A stretch of DNA of 62,904 nucleotides from a virus. The stretch is taken from positions 1 to 62,904 of IMG/VR virus record IMGVR_UViG_3300034168_001612; one strand, 5' to 3'. Numbering within the stretch: position 1 is the first letter of the stretch; each line of letters begins with the position of its first letter. Below are positions 24,343 to 32,654 of the stretch, piece after piece. A program made the position numbers and the translations under genes. A model generated the notes under the pieces. That model did no database searches. It worked only from the letters and a program-made list of their open reading frames with translations, and was not told where the DNA came from.

Positions 24343-25338
24343 ATGGAAGATAATTCGGGTAGATTTAAAATTATCAAAGCGACCTCATTGGAAGATATTA
24401 ACGATGGTACAATCAAAGAATTGCCAGAATCCGACTTATGCATCCAAACCAGCTCTCATATTGTTCAATATAAGTATGTAGACGAAGAAGATGAAAACAA
24501 AGGTAAGGTTACAATCAAACCAGGTATCTGGACTATTGTAAATATGGGCGGATCTTTACGTCTTAAAAAACTAGAGCTTAAAATTCATAACTTATTAGAA
24601 ACAGCAACCAACAGTGCTCTTATCCAAAAAGAGGCTCAAATTTTCTTCAGTAAGTTGGATGTTTATAAGAAATTCAAGAAAGAGCCTAAAAGATCTATTT
24701 TGCTTTATTCTCAGCCCGGAATGGGAAAAAGCTCGACAATTGCCAAGATTAGTCAGGATTTTTTACAAGAAGACGAAGGAACAGTGGCCATATTTTGGGA
24801 TACTTCTGATATTGGCTCTGGTGCTGTTAGTAAATTTTTATCTACAGGAAGTAAATTCTCTAGCAAATGTACTCGAATGTTTTTCATCATGGAGGATATT
24901 GGAGGAGGAAATGCAGAGGATTATCACGGTCCTAAAACTGCGGATTCAAGTCTACTTGAGCTTTTAGATGGGGCTTCTGTAAATTTCAGACTTCCTACGT
25001 TTATTATTGCTACTACCAATACTCCTGAAAACCTATTAAAATCTCTAGCGGATAGACCGGGTAGATTTGATCAAATGTTTGAGCTGGTAGGCCCAGATGC
25101 GGAAGAAAGAGTAAAATTAGCGGAACACATGTTCGGAAATAAATTAACGCCAACTCAACGTGAGGCTTTAATGAGTAAGGACGCAGATGGTCTTAGTATT
25201 GCTCATATTTCTGAAATAATTATCAGATCAGAACTTCATGACAAAACCTATCTAGAGGTTATAAAAGAAATGAAAGAACATAAGAAAAAAATAGAAGCGG
25301 CTTTCCAAAAAGCTAAAAGCAAGCTAGGGCTTGGGTAA
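24343..25338 (+). CDS. AAA+ ATPase
   Basis: A 331-residue protein with a complete AAA+ core: Walker A QPGMGKSS at 124-131, Walker B FFIMED at 180-185, sensor-1 ATTN at 223-226, and the arginine-finger region DRPGRFD around 237-243. The order and PGRFD phrase resemble the FtsH/Bcs1/proteasomal branch of classical AAA enzymes. The N-terminal 90 residues are specific, with SSHIVQYKYV near residue 38. Small phage AAA proteins of this type remodel protein complexes; the target is unknown. Setting: early cassette, followed by an HTH gene. Confidence 0.85.
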   Translation: MEDNSGRFKIIKATSLEDINDGTIKELPESDLCIQTSSHIVQYKYVDEEDENKGKVTIKPGIWTIVNMGGSLRLKKLELKIHNLLETATNSALIQKEAQIFFSKLDVYKKFKKEPKRSILLYSQPGMGKSSTIAKISQDFLQEDEGTVAIFWDTSDIGSGAVSKFLSTGSKFSSKCTRMFFIMEDIGGGNAEDYHGPKTADSSLLELLDGASVNFRLPTFIIATTNTPENLLKSLADRPGRFDQMFELVGPDAEERVKLAEHMFGNKLTPTQREALMSKDADGLSIAHISEIIIRSELHDKTYLEVIKEMKEHKKKIEAAFQKAKSKLGLG

Positions 25339-25355
25339 TAACAAAGGGAGAAAAA

Positions 25356-25559
25356 ATGAGTACAGAAGTAAAGAGATGGTCTACGGTTAATGGTAAATCG
25401 ACCAAAGCGGGCAAAAAGTTAACGAAAGGATCTGTTGATTTTATTGTTAAAAATGCGGGTAAAATGTCAGGCAGAAGTATTGCAAATATTTTGCATCGAC
25501 CGCTTAAGACAGTTCAGACAGTCGCAGCTCGTGCTGGTGTAAGTCTAAAAGTTAAGTAG
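25356..25559 (+). CDS. Small helix-turn-helix DNA-binding protein
   Basis: A 67-residue basic protein with GGGAG before its ATG. Residues 28-62 (FIVKNAGKMSGRSIANILHR then PLKTVQTVAARAG) form a helix-turn-helix of the kind that recognises DNA in small regulators. The frame stays open after its TAG stop up to 25865, so read-through is conceivable but unproven. It may regulate early genes or host transcription. Confidence 0.65.
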   Translation: MSTEVKRWSTVNGKSTKAGKKLTKGSVDFIVKNAGKMSGRSIANILHRPLKTVQTVAARAGVSLKVK

Positions 25560-25679
25560 TTATCGTGGTGTCACATACCAGTAAAGGTCAGGGATAATGA
25601 TGTCGGCTCGGACTCGATAACCCTTGATGAGAGCGAAAGTTGTGAGTGTTGCGGGCTATCCGCTTTTATAAAGGAATTT

Positions 25680-25865
25680 GTGCATAGATATAAAGTAGAT
25701 GCAGTTGTCACAACAATAATAGAGACTAGGGAACAGTTGGAAAAGTTAAAAGAAATATTCCCTACAATGGCAGACATATCTTTACATGTCTCTGACGATG
25801 AGAAAAAGTTAATACTGGATGAATTAAGATTATTAGAAATAGTTCTTGATTCTTTAAAAAAATGA
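25680..25865 (+). CDS. Small acidic helical protein (61 aa)
   Basis: I begin it at GTG 25680 with AAGGA just upstream. The product (HRYKVDAVVTTIIETREQLE and a second helix ILDELRLLEIVLDSLKK) is predicted helical and acidic. It is in the same frame as the HTH gene, separated by a TAG and 40 open codons that contain a CECC cluster. Its TGA overlaps the next ATG (ATGA), supporting translation. Function unknown. Confidence 0.45.
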   Translation: MHRYKVDAVVTTIIETREQLEKLKEIFPTMADISLHVSDDEKKLILDELRLLEIVLDSLKK

Positions 25866-25984
25866 TAAAAGGCACAAAACATAACGGGTGGAATTTCGGG
25901 CTGTCCTATACTATAGGTCAGAAAGGTAAGTATTTGAGCGTTATGTTCTATAAATGGACTTGGATATTTTCAATAGGAGAATAA
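25862..25984 (+). CDS. Micro-protein (40 aa)
   Basis: Starts in the ATGA overlap with the preceding gene. Reads MIKGTKHNGWNFGLSYTIGQ and ends WIFSIGE, aromatic-rich. Its last codons (ATAGGAGAATAA) double as ribosome site for the next gene. Coupling to both neighbours is the main evidence. Confidence 0.4.
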   Translation: MIKGTKHNGWNFGLSYTIGQKGKYLSVMFYKWTWIFSIGE

Positions 25985-26143
25985 ATGTATATTTTATTAT
26001 TGCTTTTAATACACAAAGGGACTCCTTCTGTTACTAATTTAAATTTTGACAGTCATTCAGCTTGTTTAAAAGCTTTGAATACTGTTTTAGAATTTGAAAA
26101 CAAAGATACCGCTATAAAAGCAAGGTGTATTAAAAATGATTAG
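25985..26143 (+). CDS. Micro-protein with hydrophobic N-terminus and two cysteines (52 aa)
   Basis: AGGAG precedes the ATG. A Leu/Ile-rich N-terminus (MYILLLLLIHKG) could be a signal peptide or short anchor, followed by a helical part with Cys27 and Cys48, compatible with an exported, disulphide-bonded peptide. The stop overlaps the next gene. Confidence 0.5.
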   Translation: MYILLLLLIHKGTPSVTNLNFDSHSACLKALNTVLEFENKDTAIKARCIKND

Positions 26144-26306
26144 ACTACTACTAGCAACTTTTGGGCTTTTATTGTGTATTAAGATGATGATAAACCCCAC
26201 AGACACCCTTACTTTTGGTTTGTGTGGTCTTTTTATACCCATTTTCTTTGTCTACGGCTGGATGGCTATAGAAAAAATGGGCGAAGAAAAAAAGGAAGAT
26301 GAATGA
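26136..26306 (+). CDS. Two-helix membrane micro-protein (56 aa)
   Basis: Begins inside the end of the previous gene. Two hydrophobic stretches (LLLATFGLLLCI; GLCGLFIPIFFVYGW) suggest two membrane passes, with an acidic/basic C-terminal tail. Its end overlaps the next micro-gene. Possibly a membrane-active early protein; no family recognised. Confidence 0.5.
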   Translation: MIRLLLATFGLLLCIKMMINPTDTLTFGLCGLFIPIFFVYGWMAIEKMGEEKKEDE

Positions 26307-26377
26307 GTTGTCCATTTTGCGGAACCCAGCCTTGTAATAGATCTTGGTGTCCCTATACAAAACCTGTTAAGAAATAA
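26303..26377 (+). CDS. Zinc-knuckle micro-protein (24 aa)
   Basis: A 24-codon frame overlapping the previous stop (ATGA). The peptide MSCPFCGTQPCNRSWCPYTK packs four cysteines in a C-x2-C-x4-C-x4-C pattern that can bind zinc. The Cys spacing and the chain of ATGA overlaps make it plausible despite its length. Confidence 0.4.
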   Translation: MSCPFCGTQPCNRSWCPYTKPVKK

Positions 26378-26384
26378 TTTTTTA

Positions 26385-26394
26385 TGATACTATA
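26385..26394 (+). promoter_or_regulatory. Early-type extended -10 promoter TGATACTATA
   Basis: TGATACTATA, 18 bases before the chaperonin ATG at 26412, with AAGGAG between. Confidence 0.55.
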
Positions 26395-26411
26395 GTATTA
26401 AGGAGTAATCA

Positions 26412-28196
26412 ATGACTGTAAAGAAGGTAAAAAGCCCCGCAAAGCTTTATTGTTCTAATCCTAGTATTTTGAGGAAAATCACCTCTCAAACTATGGATGA
26501 GATCTCAAGTATCGTAGGGTCTAGCTATGGTCCCGGTGGTAAGACCACTCTTATAGAGAGTGAGTATCCAGGAATTCCCAATAAGAATACCAAAGATGGG
26601 GTGACGATTTTTAAATCGCTAGGGTCACAAGATCCCTATAAACATTTGATTATCGAACAAACTAGGGATGCAGCCCAAAGAACGGCCAGTGAGGCTGGAG
26701 ATGGAACGACTGCAACCACTATTATCTCAGCTCATCTCGTTAAATCTTTGTTTAAATATTGTGAAGAAAATCCAAAAGAATCGCCTCAAAGGGCTACTCG
26801 GATTCTGGACAAAATAGTAAAAAAAGAACTTATTCCAACTGTCAGAAAAGCATCAATCCAAATCACTACAGAAAACCAACATCTTCTTGGGAAAGTGGCT
26901 AAAATCTCTGCGAATGGGGATGAGGAGATGGCGGAAGCAGTAATGCAAGCGTTTGATATGGTAGGTTTTGGCGAATCTTCTCACGTTACGATCCAGGAAC
27001 TTTCCGGACCGGGTGGGTACGAAGTAGAGCTTATTGAAGGATATCCGATTGCTATCGGTTTTGAAGAATCAATCGGTAAATTTCATACTGCATTCATAAA
27101 TGATAAAGCCAATCAAAGATGTAAGCTTGATAAGCCTTTGTTTCTTTTGTACGATGGTATAGTGAACGATTTAGTGGCATTTCTTCCTTTGATCGATTCT
27201 CTAGGCAAAAAATACGTACAAGAAGGCGATTCAGATTACTGTAACCTAGTACTAGTAGCCCATGGTTTTTCTGAAAACGTATTAACAACTCTTGCTTTTA
27301 ACTTTTCAAATCCTACAACTTTAAACGTTGTACCAATGGCAACTCCTATAACCAACCAAAAAAATTCCCGATTAGAGTTTCTTTACGATATAGCTGGCTT
27401 TACAGGAGCTAAGATTTTTGATATGAATAATCAGGTAGCGAAGGCTGGATTGCAGGATCTAGGAGCTGGTATGGAACTGTTTGAGTTCTATAGATTTAGA
27501 GGGACAGTTGTCGGTCAGCCTGACGAGATGGATATTTCAGATAGAGCTGACGAATTGGAACAACAACTCAAAAATGCAGCAAGTATTTCCGAAAAATTGG
27601 ATCTGGAAGAGAGGCTCGGTAAATTAACAAACGGTATTGCAAAACTTAAAATATATGGTGCATCTAATGGCGAACTTAAAGAAAGACACGACAGATGCGA
27701 AGATGCTGTTTGTGCTGTAAGAAGTGCGATTAAGCATGGAGCACTTCCCGGCGGATGTAGAGTACTGGTTAACTTAGCATTGAAATTAAATTCTGAATAT
27801 GAAGAAAGTCACAGGGACTACAACTTGGTTCAGACTGTTTTGATTGAAAGTCTTATGGAACCTCTACGCAAGCTTCTGGACAATGCGGGATATAATTCTG
27901 AAGAAATTCAAAAAATTATTACAGATTATTTTGTTGACACAAAAAAAGTCTACGATATAGAAAATATGGAATTCGGAGATCCAGAGGATCTTGGTATATT
28001 CGATGCCTCCCAAGCTATTATCCAGGCTCTAGAGAACAGTGTTTCAATCGCCAGTGTCATGGGTAATTTGGGTGGAATTGTTTGTTCTCCAAGGGATAAT
28101 CAATTAGAACTGAGTGCATGGAAAGAAGATCAAGATTTTAGAAGATCTGTAGACCATGCGGAAGAATTCACAAACGAAGCGAACGTAAGACCTTAA
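26412..28196 (+). CDS. Phage GroEL-like chaperonin
   Basis: A 594-residue group I-type chaperonin, somewhat longer than GroEL (about 548). Conserved ATP-site motifs are visible: GPGGKTT at 40-46 (GPKGRN in GroEL), TKDGVTIFKSL at 60-70, AGDGTTATT at 95-103 with the catalytic-type Asp97, ISANGDEEMAEA, the CED Asp corresponding to GroEL Asp398, and GALPGGCRVL. The C-terminus lacks the GGM repeat and is acidic instead. Phage chaperonins such as that of phiEL fold virion proteins with or without a co-chaperonin. A GroES-like candidate lies at 36305. AAGGAG precedes the start. Confidence 0.92.
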   Translation: MTVKKVKSPAKLYCSNPSILRKITSQTMDEISSIVGSSYGPGGKTTLIESEYPGIPNKNTKDGVTIFKSLGSQDPYKHLIIEQTRDAAQRTASEAGDGTTATTIISAHLVKSLFKYCEENPKESPQRATRILDKIVKKELIPTVRKASIQITTENQHLLGKVAKISANGDEEMAEAVMQAFDMVGFGESSHVTIQELSGPGGYEVELIEGYPIAIGFEESIGKFHTAFINDKANQRCKLDKPLFLLYDGIVNDLVAFLPLIDSLGKKYVQEGDSDYCNLVLVAHGFSENVLTTLAFNFSNPTTLNVVPMATPITNQKNSRLEFLYDIAGFTGAKIFDMNNQVAKAGLQDLGAGMELFEFYRFRGTVVGQPDEMDISDRADELEQQLKNAASISEKLDLEERLGKLTNGIAKLKIYGASNGELKERHDRCEDAVCAVRSAIKHGALPGGCRVLVNLALKLNSEYEESHRDYNLVQTVLIESLMEPLRKLLDNAGYNSEEIQKIITDYFVDTKKVYDIENMEFGDPEDLGIFDASQAIIQALENSVSIASVMGNLGGIVCSPRDNQLELSAWKEDQDFRRSVDHAEEFTNEANVRP

Positions 28197-28199
28197 AAA

Positions 28200-30035
28200 A
28201 TGTCTGAAGAATTAGAAAAACTCAAAGCCGACCTCATCTTAAGGCCCCTCAATTCTGCACAAGAGTTGAGGGACTGGATGTACACGTATTTTGATATTAG
28301 ATTTCCTATGGGGGTCGTATATCCTACATCAACCCATGGACCGGTGGAGTCTGCTTGGCGTATTTATGAACTGATAAAAACAGGCGAAAGTAAAGATGTT
28401 CCTGAGATTGTCTTGCTTTCTAGTCGTGATTCTTATAAAACTCTAATTGCTTCAGCTATTGAAGTCCTTTGTCTTGTTCATTTTAAATTCAGTATCGCTC
28501 ATGCCGCAGCTATCCTTTCTCAATCAGAAAAAGCCGTACAATATGCTAACTCATTTTTTAATAAAATACAGCCTTATTTAGAAAAAAATGGCTGGAAAAA
28601 GATATCAGACAGCAAAACCAAGCTTGAATGGAGAACAGACGAGGGTGATAGTATCTATCTTCGAGTTCTTGTAATGACACGAAAAGGGATGAACTCTGAG
28701 CATTTGCCCATGCTTTTTTTGGATGAGATTGATCTAATCCAAGATCCAGGTGCCTTAGAAGAAGCTAAAATGGTTCCCAGTATTTATAAAAAATACTTCC
28801 CCCTTACAGTAGGGTTATCTACTCGAAAATATGCCGGGGGATTAATGGAAAAAAAGATTCGAGAAACTGAAAGATCTGGCGGCGAAGTGTTACGATGGAA
28901 TATTGTAGATATAACAGAAAGAATCTCAAAAGAAGAAGCAAAAACAAACCAACCCAAGGTTACAAGGTATATATCCAGAGAGCTTCCTTTAAAGAATATA
29001 CCACCAGAAGAATTTAAAACATTAAATGAAAAAGAACAACAAAAGTTTGAAGAATTTGAAGCCTACGCTGGGATAGCTACTCATCCCATGCTTTCTGTTA
29101 TGAGGAACTACTTGGTAGACAGGCCGCAGGCAGATGTTGGAGATTTGTACAAACCTGTTATTGCAGTAAGAAATAACTTTAAACAAACCTCACCAGAAAT
29201 GGGGGAGGCTCAGCTCTTATGTAATAAACCAAGTTCTTCTGGACTTGTTTATCCTAGGTTTAGTACTGTTGAAAATTCAATCAGCCTAAATGATGCCTAT
29301 AAGTACCTGTCAGGCGATGAAGAATCATCCAGAACCTTGACAGAACTCATAGATTACATGCATAATCTGGGTATAGAGTTTTATGCAGCTGCCGATTGGG
29401 GTAATACTGATGAAACTTCTTTAGGTATTTTTGCTAAATTGGCAGGGGGAACGACATGGCTTATAGACTTACTCTCTGCTCCTGATATGGAAATACCTGA
29501 AATTAAAGAGAAAGTTAAAGATTTTACAGAGATGTATAAAATAAAAAGATGGTTTTGTGATTCCAACTATCCTGCTTATATAAAAATGCTAAAAAGAACT
29601 GATACTATATATGGAAAGATTCCTGCTGTGGGTGTTAAGAAAGGTGTAGAGTCTGTGATAGACGGGATCACCTGCGTACAATCTCGAATTGTGGACGCTA
29701 GTAATAGTCGACATTTTAAAGTGCTGAAGCATCAAAATACACAAAGAGTGCTTGATGCTTTTGAAACGTATAAATGGAAACTTGATGGAAAAGGGAACCC
29801 CATAGATGGTAAGCCGGAGCACGGGAAAGACGGAGTTGCTGATATTATGGATATGATACGATATTATTTTTTTAGTATGTTCGGGAAGGGGAAAAGCGTT
29901 TTATTCTCTTATGATTTAGAGAATCTCAACCAGACCCCTACCAACTTGAAAAATAAAATAACAGAATTAACGGGTAAACCTACTTCTGGCGTAAGAAAAT
30001 CAGGAAAAAATAAAGGTTTATTGTGGGACATTTAA
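28200..30035 (+). CDS. terL: Terminase large subunit
   Basis: A 611-residue packaging motor. The ATPase domain has a deviant Walker A SSRDSYKT (74-81), hydrophobic strand and Walker B MLFLDEID (171-178), and LSTRK as coupling region. The nuclease domain begins near residue 390, with Asp399 in AAADWGNTDETS, later WFCDSNYPAY and KDGVADIMDMIRY as the other RNase H-type acidic positions. TerL docks on the portal, translocates DNA and cuts concatemers. It starts 3 bases after the chaperonin gene; portal follows one gene later. A small-subunit candidate lies at 37944. Confidence 0.9.
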   Translation: MSEELEKLKADLILRPLNSAQELRDWMYTYFDIRFPMGVVYPTSTHGPVESAWRIYELIKTGESKDVPEIVLLSSRDSYKTLIASAIEVLCLVHFKFSIAHAAAILSQSEKAVQYANSFFNKIQPYLEKNGWKKISDSKTKLEWRTDEGDSIYLRVLVMTRKGMNSEHLPMLFLDEIDLIQDPGALEEAKMVPSIYKKYFPLTVGLSTRKYAGGLMEKKIRETERSGGEVLRWNIVDITERISKEEAKTNQPKVTRYISRELPLKNIPPEEFKTLNEKEQQKFEEFEAYAGIATHPMLSVMRNYLVDRPQADVGDLYKPVIAVRNNFKQTSPEMGEAQLLCNKPSSSGLVYPRFSTVENSISLNDAYKYLSGDEESSRTLTELIDYMHNLGIEFYAAADWGNTDETSLGIFAKLAGGTTWLIDLLSAPDMEIPEIKEKVKDFTEMYKIKRWFCDSNYPAYIKMLKRTDTIYGKIPAVGVKKGVESVIDGITCVQSRIVDASNSRHFKVLKHQNTQRVLDAFETYKWKLDGKGNPIDGKPEHGKDGVADIMDMIRYYFFSMFGKGKSVLFSYDLENLNQTPTNLKNKITELTGKPTSGVRKSGKNKGLLWDI

Positions 30036-30071
30036 TCCTAATTTTTCAAATAAAATCTAGAGAGGTATTCT

Positions 30072-30773
30072 GTGTCTAAAATGAATATTCTAGTAGATTT
30101 AAAGGGATACGATGGGAATAATGCCAATACTTCCAGAGCTATCTTTAACAAAAATCTACAACATGTAGGTATTTCAATTGATAGAGAAATAACCCAGGAA
30201 TTGGAAATACCGGCAAATACGGTAAGACTGCTAGTCTCTGCTTCTGGTTCTTCGGGTTCAACTCCGGCTACAGGTCCTACGTTTAAACAAGAATCTGCTA
30301 CTTTAACAACAACGCAGGATCTGGTTTATATTGAAATAGATAAAAAAATAATAACAGATAGCCTGATTCTATCAAACGGCATGGCTCTTGGGCATAGAAA
30401 CGTTGATTATCAGATTACCTTTATAGGCAGTAAAACAAGGATAACTTGGATCAATGATTGGGCAGTAGGAGGAGACAGAGCTGTTGAATTAGATGAAACC
30501 ATATTTTTATCCTATGCCTATTATACAACAGAACAAGATCCGTCATTCCCAACTCCTCATCCTGGGGTTGCTTTGTTTAAATTCTTTTACATAGAGGCTG
30601 ACAAAGAGTGCGAAATACTTATAAATCAAACTATCCGGAACATTCTTAAACCTGTAGTTGTAAACAATACTGCAAAAAAAGGAATGTTTTTAATAAGCGC
30701 CGATATAAACGATGTTTATATTGTTAACAATAATGATACAAGTATAATTGTGTATTATGTAACAGCAAAATAG
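30072..30773 (+). CDS. Beta-rich virion-type protein
   Basis: A 233-residue protein from GTG 30072, with AGAGAGG upstream. It is strand-rich with Ser/Thr/Gly runs (VRLLVSASGSSGSTPATG) and ends IVYYVTAK. The gene lies between terminase and portal, so a head or head-decoration role is likely. I recognise no family. Confidence 0.5.
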   Translation: MSKMNILVDLKGYDGNNANTSRAIFNKNLQHVGISIDREITQELEIPANTVRLLVSASGSSGSTPATGPTFKQESATLTTTQDLVYIEIDKKIITDSLILSNGMALGHRNVDYQITFIGSKTRITWINDWAVGGDRAVELDETIFLSYAYYTTEQDPSFPTPHPGVALFKFFYIEADKECEILINQTIRNILKPVVVNNTAKKGMFLISADINDVYIVNNNDTSIIVYYVTAK

Positions 30774-30780
30774 GTAAACT

Positions 30781-32646
30781 ATGTCTGATGATAACAAAAA
30801 AAATTCAGGTAGCCCAGAGAACGGCAATAATTCCGAAGGGCTAAACAAATCAGAAAGCCCTCCGACTGGGTCTAGGAAAACTTTATTCACTATTTCAAAT
30901 GAGATTAATTCAGAGCTAATGAAAGGCTACATGGATAATCCCGATACAGACGTAGATAAAAGTCTAGGAGATCTAATAGGCTCCGGCTCAGGTTCTTCGA
31001 GAAATGTCAACAGAACCACAAAGCCTCGAATGGCTTTTACCGAAGATCCAGCCCGAAAAGACAATTACTTTGGCTTATTCAAAAACAAAAAAAGACTTCT
31101 TCCAGACTGGACAATCAAAAGAATCAGACAGGAAGATCATCTTGTCGCCTCTATTTTACGTGCCAGAGGGAATACGATGTCAATGTTTGCCCGTCTTAGA
31201 AAAGACAGGTTCGATATTGGTATTGAGGGAAATATAAAATCTGAATATGAAGAAATAGTATCTCCAGAGCAAAGAATCAAAATTGAAGAAAGAATGGATA
31301 AAGCTTTAAATATTTTGATGAATTGCGGGAATAATGAAGGTGTTGCTAATGATGACAGAATGCTTCTTTCGGAATATTTTTACACTTCAGCCATAAATGG
31401 ACTATCATTCGGAAGGTTTGCTACAGAGATTATCTACGAAGAGGATGATTTAGGAAATAAAATTTTTCACAGATTCAGACCTGTCGATGCTGGTACAATC
31501 TATAAAGCTGTTCAAAAAGGGGAATATGCTGATAGCATAAGACAAGCCTCTATTAGAATGCTAGAGGATGTGCAGGGTTCTAAAATCGATAGAGGATCTG
31601 TTTTGGCAGGACGGTATTCTTGGATTCAGGTAGTGGACAATATCCCTCGACAGGCTTTTACTCAAGAGGAAATGCTTCTTTGTAACCTATTTCCTTCAAC
31701 AGATATTGAGCACAATGGATATCCTGTAACTCCTCTTGATACAATAATGCAAGCGGTAACTACTCATATTTCCATAGAAACCTATAACAGACTTTATTTT
31801 GCCAACGGAAGAGCCACCAAAGGTATCTTGGTTATTAAGTCAGACGAAATTGATCAAGCAACAGTCGAAGGGATTAAGCAACAGTTTAATGCTTCAATCA
31901 ATAGTGTAGGAAATTCTTTTAGAACACCAATCTTCGGAGTAAGCTCGGAAGACGATGTTCAGTGGGTTCCTATGAATATGCAGAAAAAAGACGGGGAATT
32001 TCAGTTTCTTTATGACTCCGTAGCCAGAAATATTTTATCGGCTTTTTGTATGTCGCCAGATGAATTACCGGGGTACGGACATCTTTCAAAAGGAACAAAT
32101 CAACAATCACTATCTGAAGCAAATAATGAGTACAAACTCACAGCTGCTCGAGATACAGGGATCAGACCACTTATTTTAAAATTTCAAGATTTTATTAATG
32201 AGAAACTCTTTCCTTTGATTGATCCCGAGCTTTCTCAGGTATGTATCATAACCCTATCCGGATTAGATGCCGATACCAGACAAAACGAAGCTCTTAGACT
32301 TCAGTCAGATATGCCTCTTCATATGAGCATGGATGAGGTAATGAATTACGTTGACAAAAGACCTTTGGGCGTACATCTCGGCGGTGAGGTAAATTTTAAC
32401 GAAAGATTCCAAGTAATAGTTGATAAATATTTAGAAACATCTAATTTTACGGGTCACACAATTGACCCGGCGTATCTGGTTGATCCCATGTTAAAGTACC
32501 GCAGAGATGCGTTTTGGTTTCAACAATTAGCAATATTGATGCAATCTAACCCAACTGCGGTACAAGCTTATTTTGCTTACAGACCTGATAATGTTGAATT
32601 ATTAAAAATGTTAGAACAAGATATGTTAGACGAAGATGATGAATAG
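30781..32646 (+). CDS. Portal protein
   Basis: A 621-residue protein with the features of myovirus portals: an N-terminal disordered segment, then WTIKRIRQEDHLVASILRAR, a helical wing, IPRQAFTQEEMLLCNLFPST, the stem region and DSVARNILSAFCMSPDELPG followed by NEYKLTAARDTGIRPLILKF, phrases typical of portal family members. The portal dodecamer is the DNA gate and terminase dock. The N-terminus carries LNKSESPPTG (residues 21-30), a candidate maturation cleavage site. It is 7 bases downstream of the preceding gene. Confidence 0.88.
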   Translation: MSDDNKKNSGSPENGNNSEGLNKSESPPTGSRKTLFTISNEINSELMKGYMDNPDTDVDKSLGDLIGSGSGSSRNVNRTTKPRMAFTEDPARKDNYFGLFKNKKRLLPDWTIKRIRQEDHLVASILRARGNTMSMFARLRKDRFDIGIEGNIKSEYEEIVSPEQRIKIEERMDKALNILMNCGNNEGVANDDRMLLSEYFYTSAINGLSFGRFATEIIYEEDDLGNKIFHRFRPVDAGTIYKAVQKGEYADSIRQASIRMLEDVQGSKIDRGSVLAGRYSWIQVVDNIPRQAFTQEEMLLCNLFPSTDIEHNGYPVTPLDTIMQAVTTHISIETYNRLYFANGRATKGILVIKSDEIDQATVEGIKQQFNASINSVGNSFRTPIFGVSSEDDVQWVPMNMQKKDGEFQFLYDSVARNILSAFCMSPDELPGYGHLSKGTNQQSLSEANNEYKLTAARDTGIRPLILKFQDFINEKLFPLIDPELSQVCIITLSGLDADTRQNEALRLQSDMPLHMSMDEVMNYVDKRPLGVHLGGEVNFNERFQVIVDKYLETSNFTGHTIDPAYLVDPMLKYRRDAFWFQQLAILMQSNPTAVQAYFAYRPDNVELLKMLEQDMLDEDDE

Positions 32647-32654
32647 GAGATTAT

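Noticed and set aside
25620-25645. Hammerhead ribozyme-like string TTGATGAGAGCGAAAG
   Set aside because: The core C is replaced by T and stem II would be too short to fold; no flanking stems I and III.
25571-25882. Antisense 103-codon frame over the HTH/micro-gene region
   Set aside because: Ser/Phe-rich shadow without ribosome site; the plus-strand genes are better supported by overlaps.
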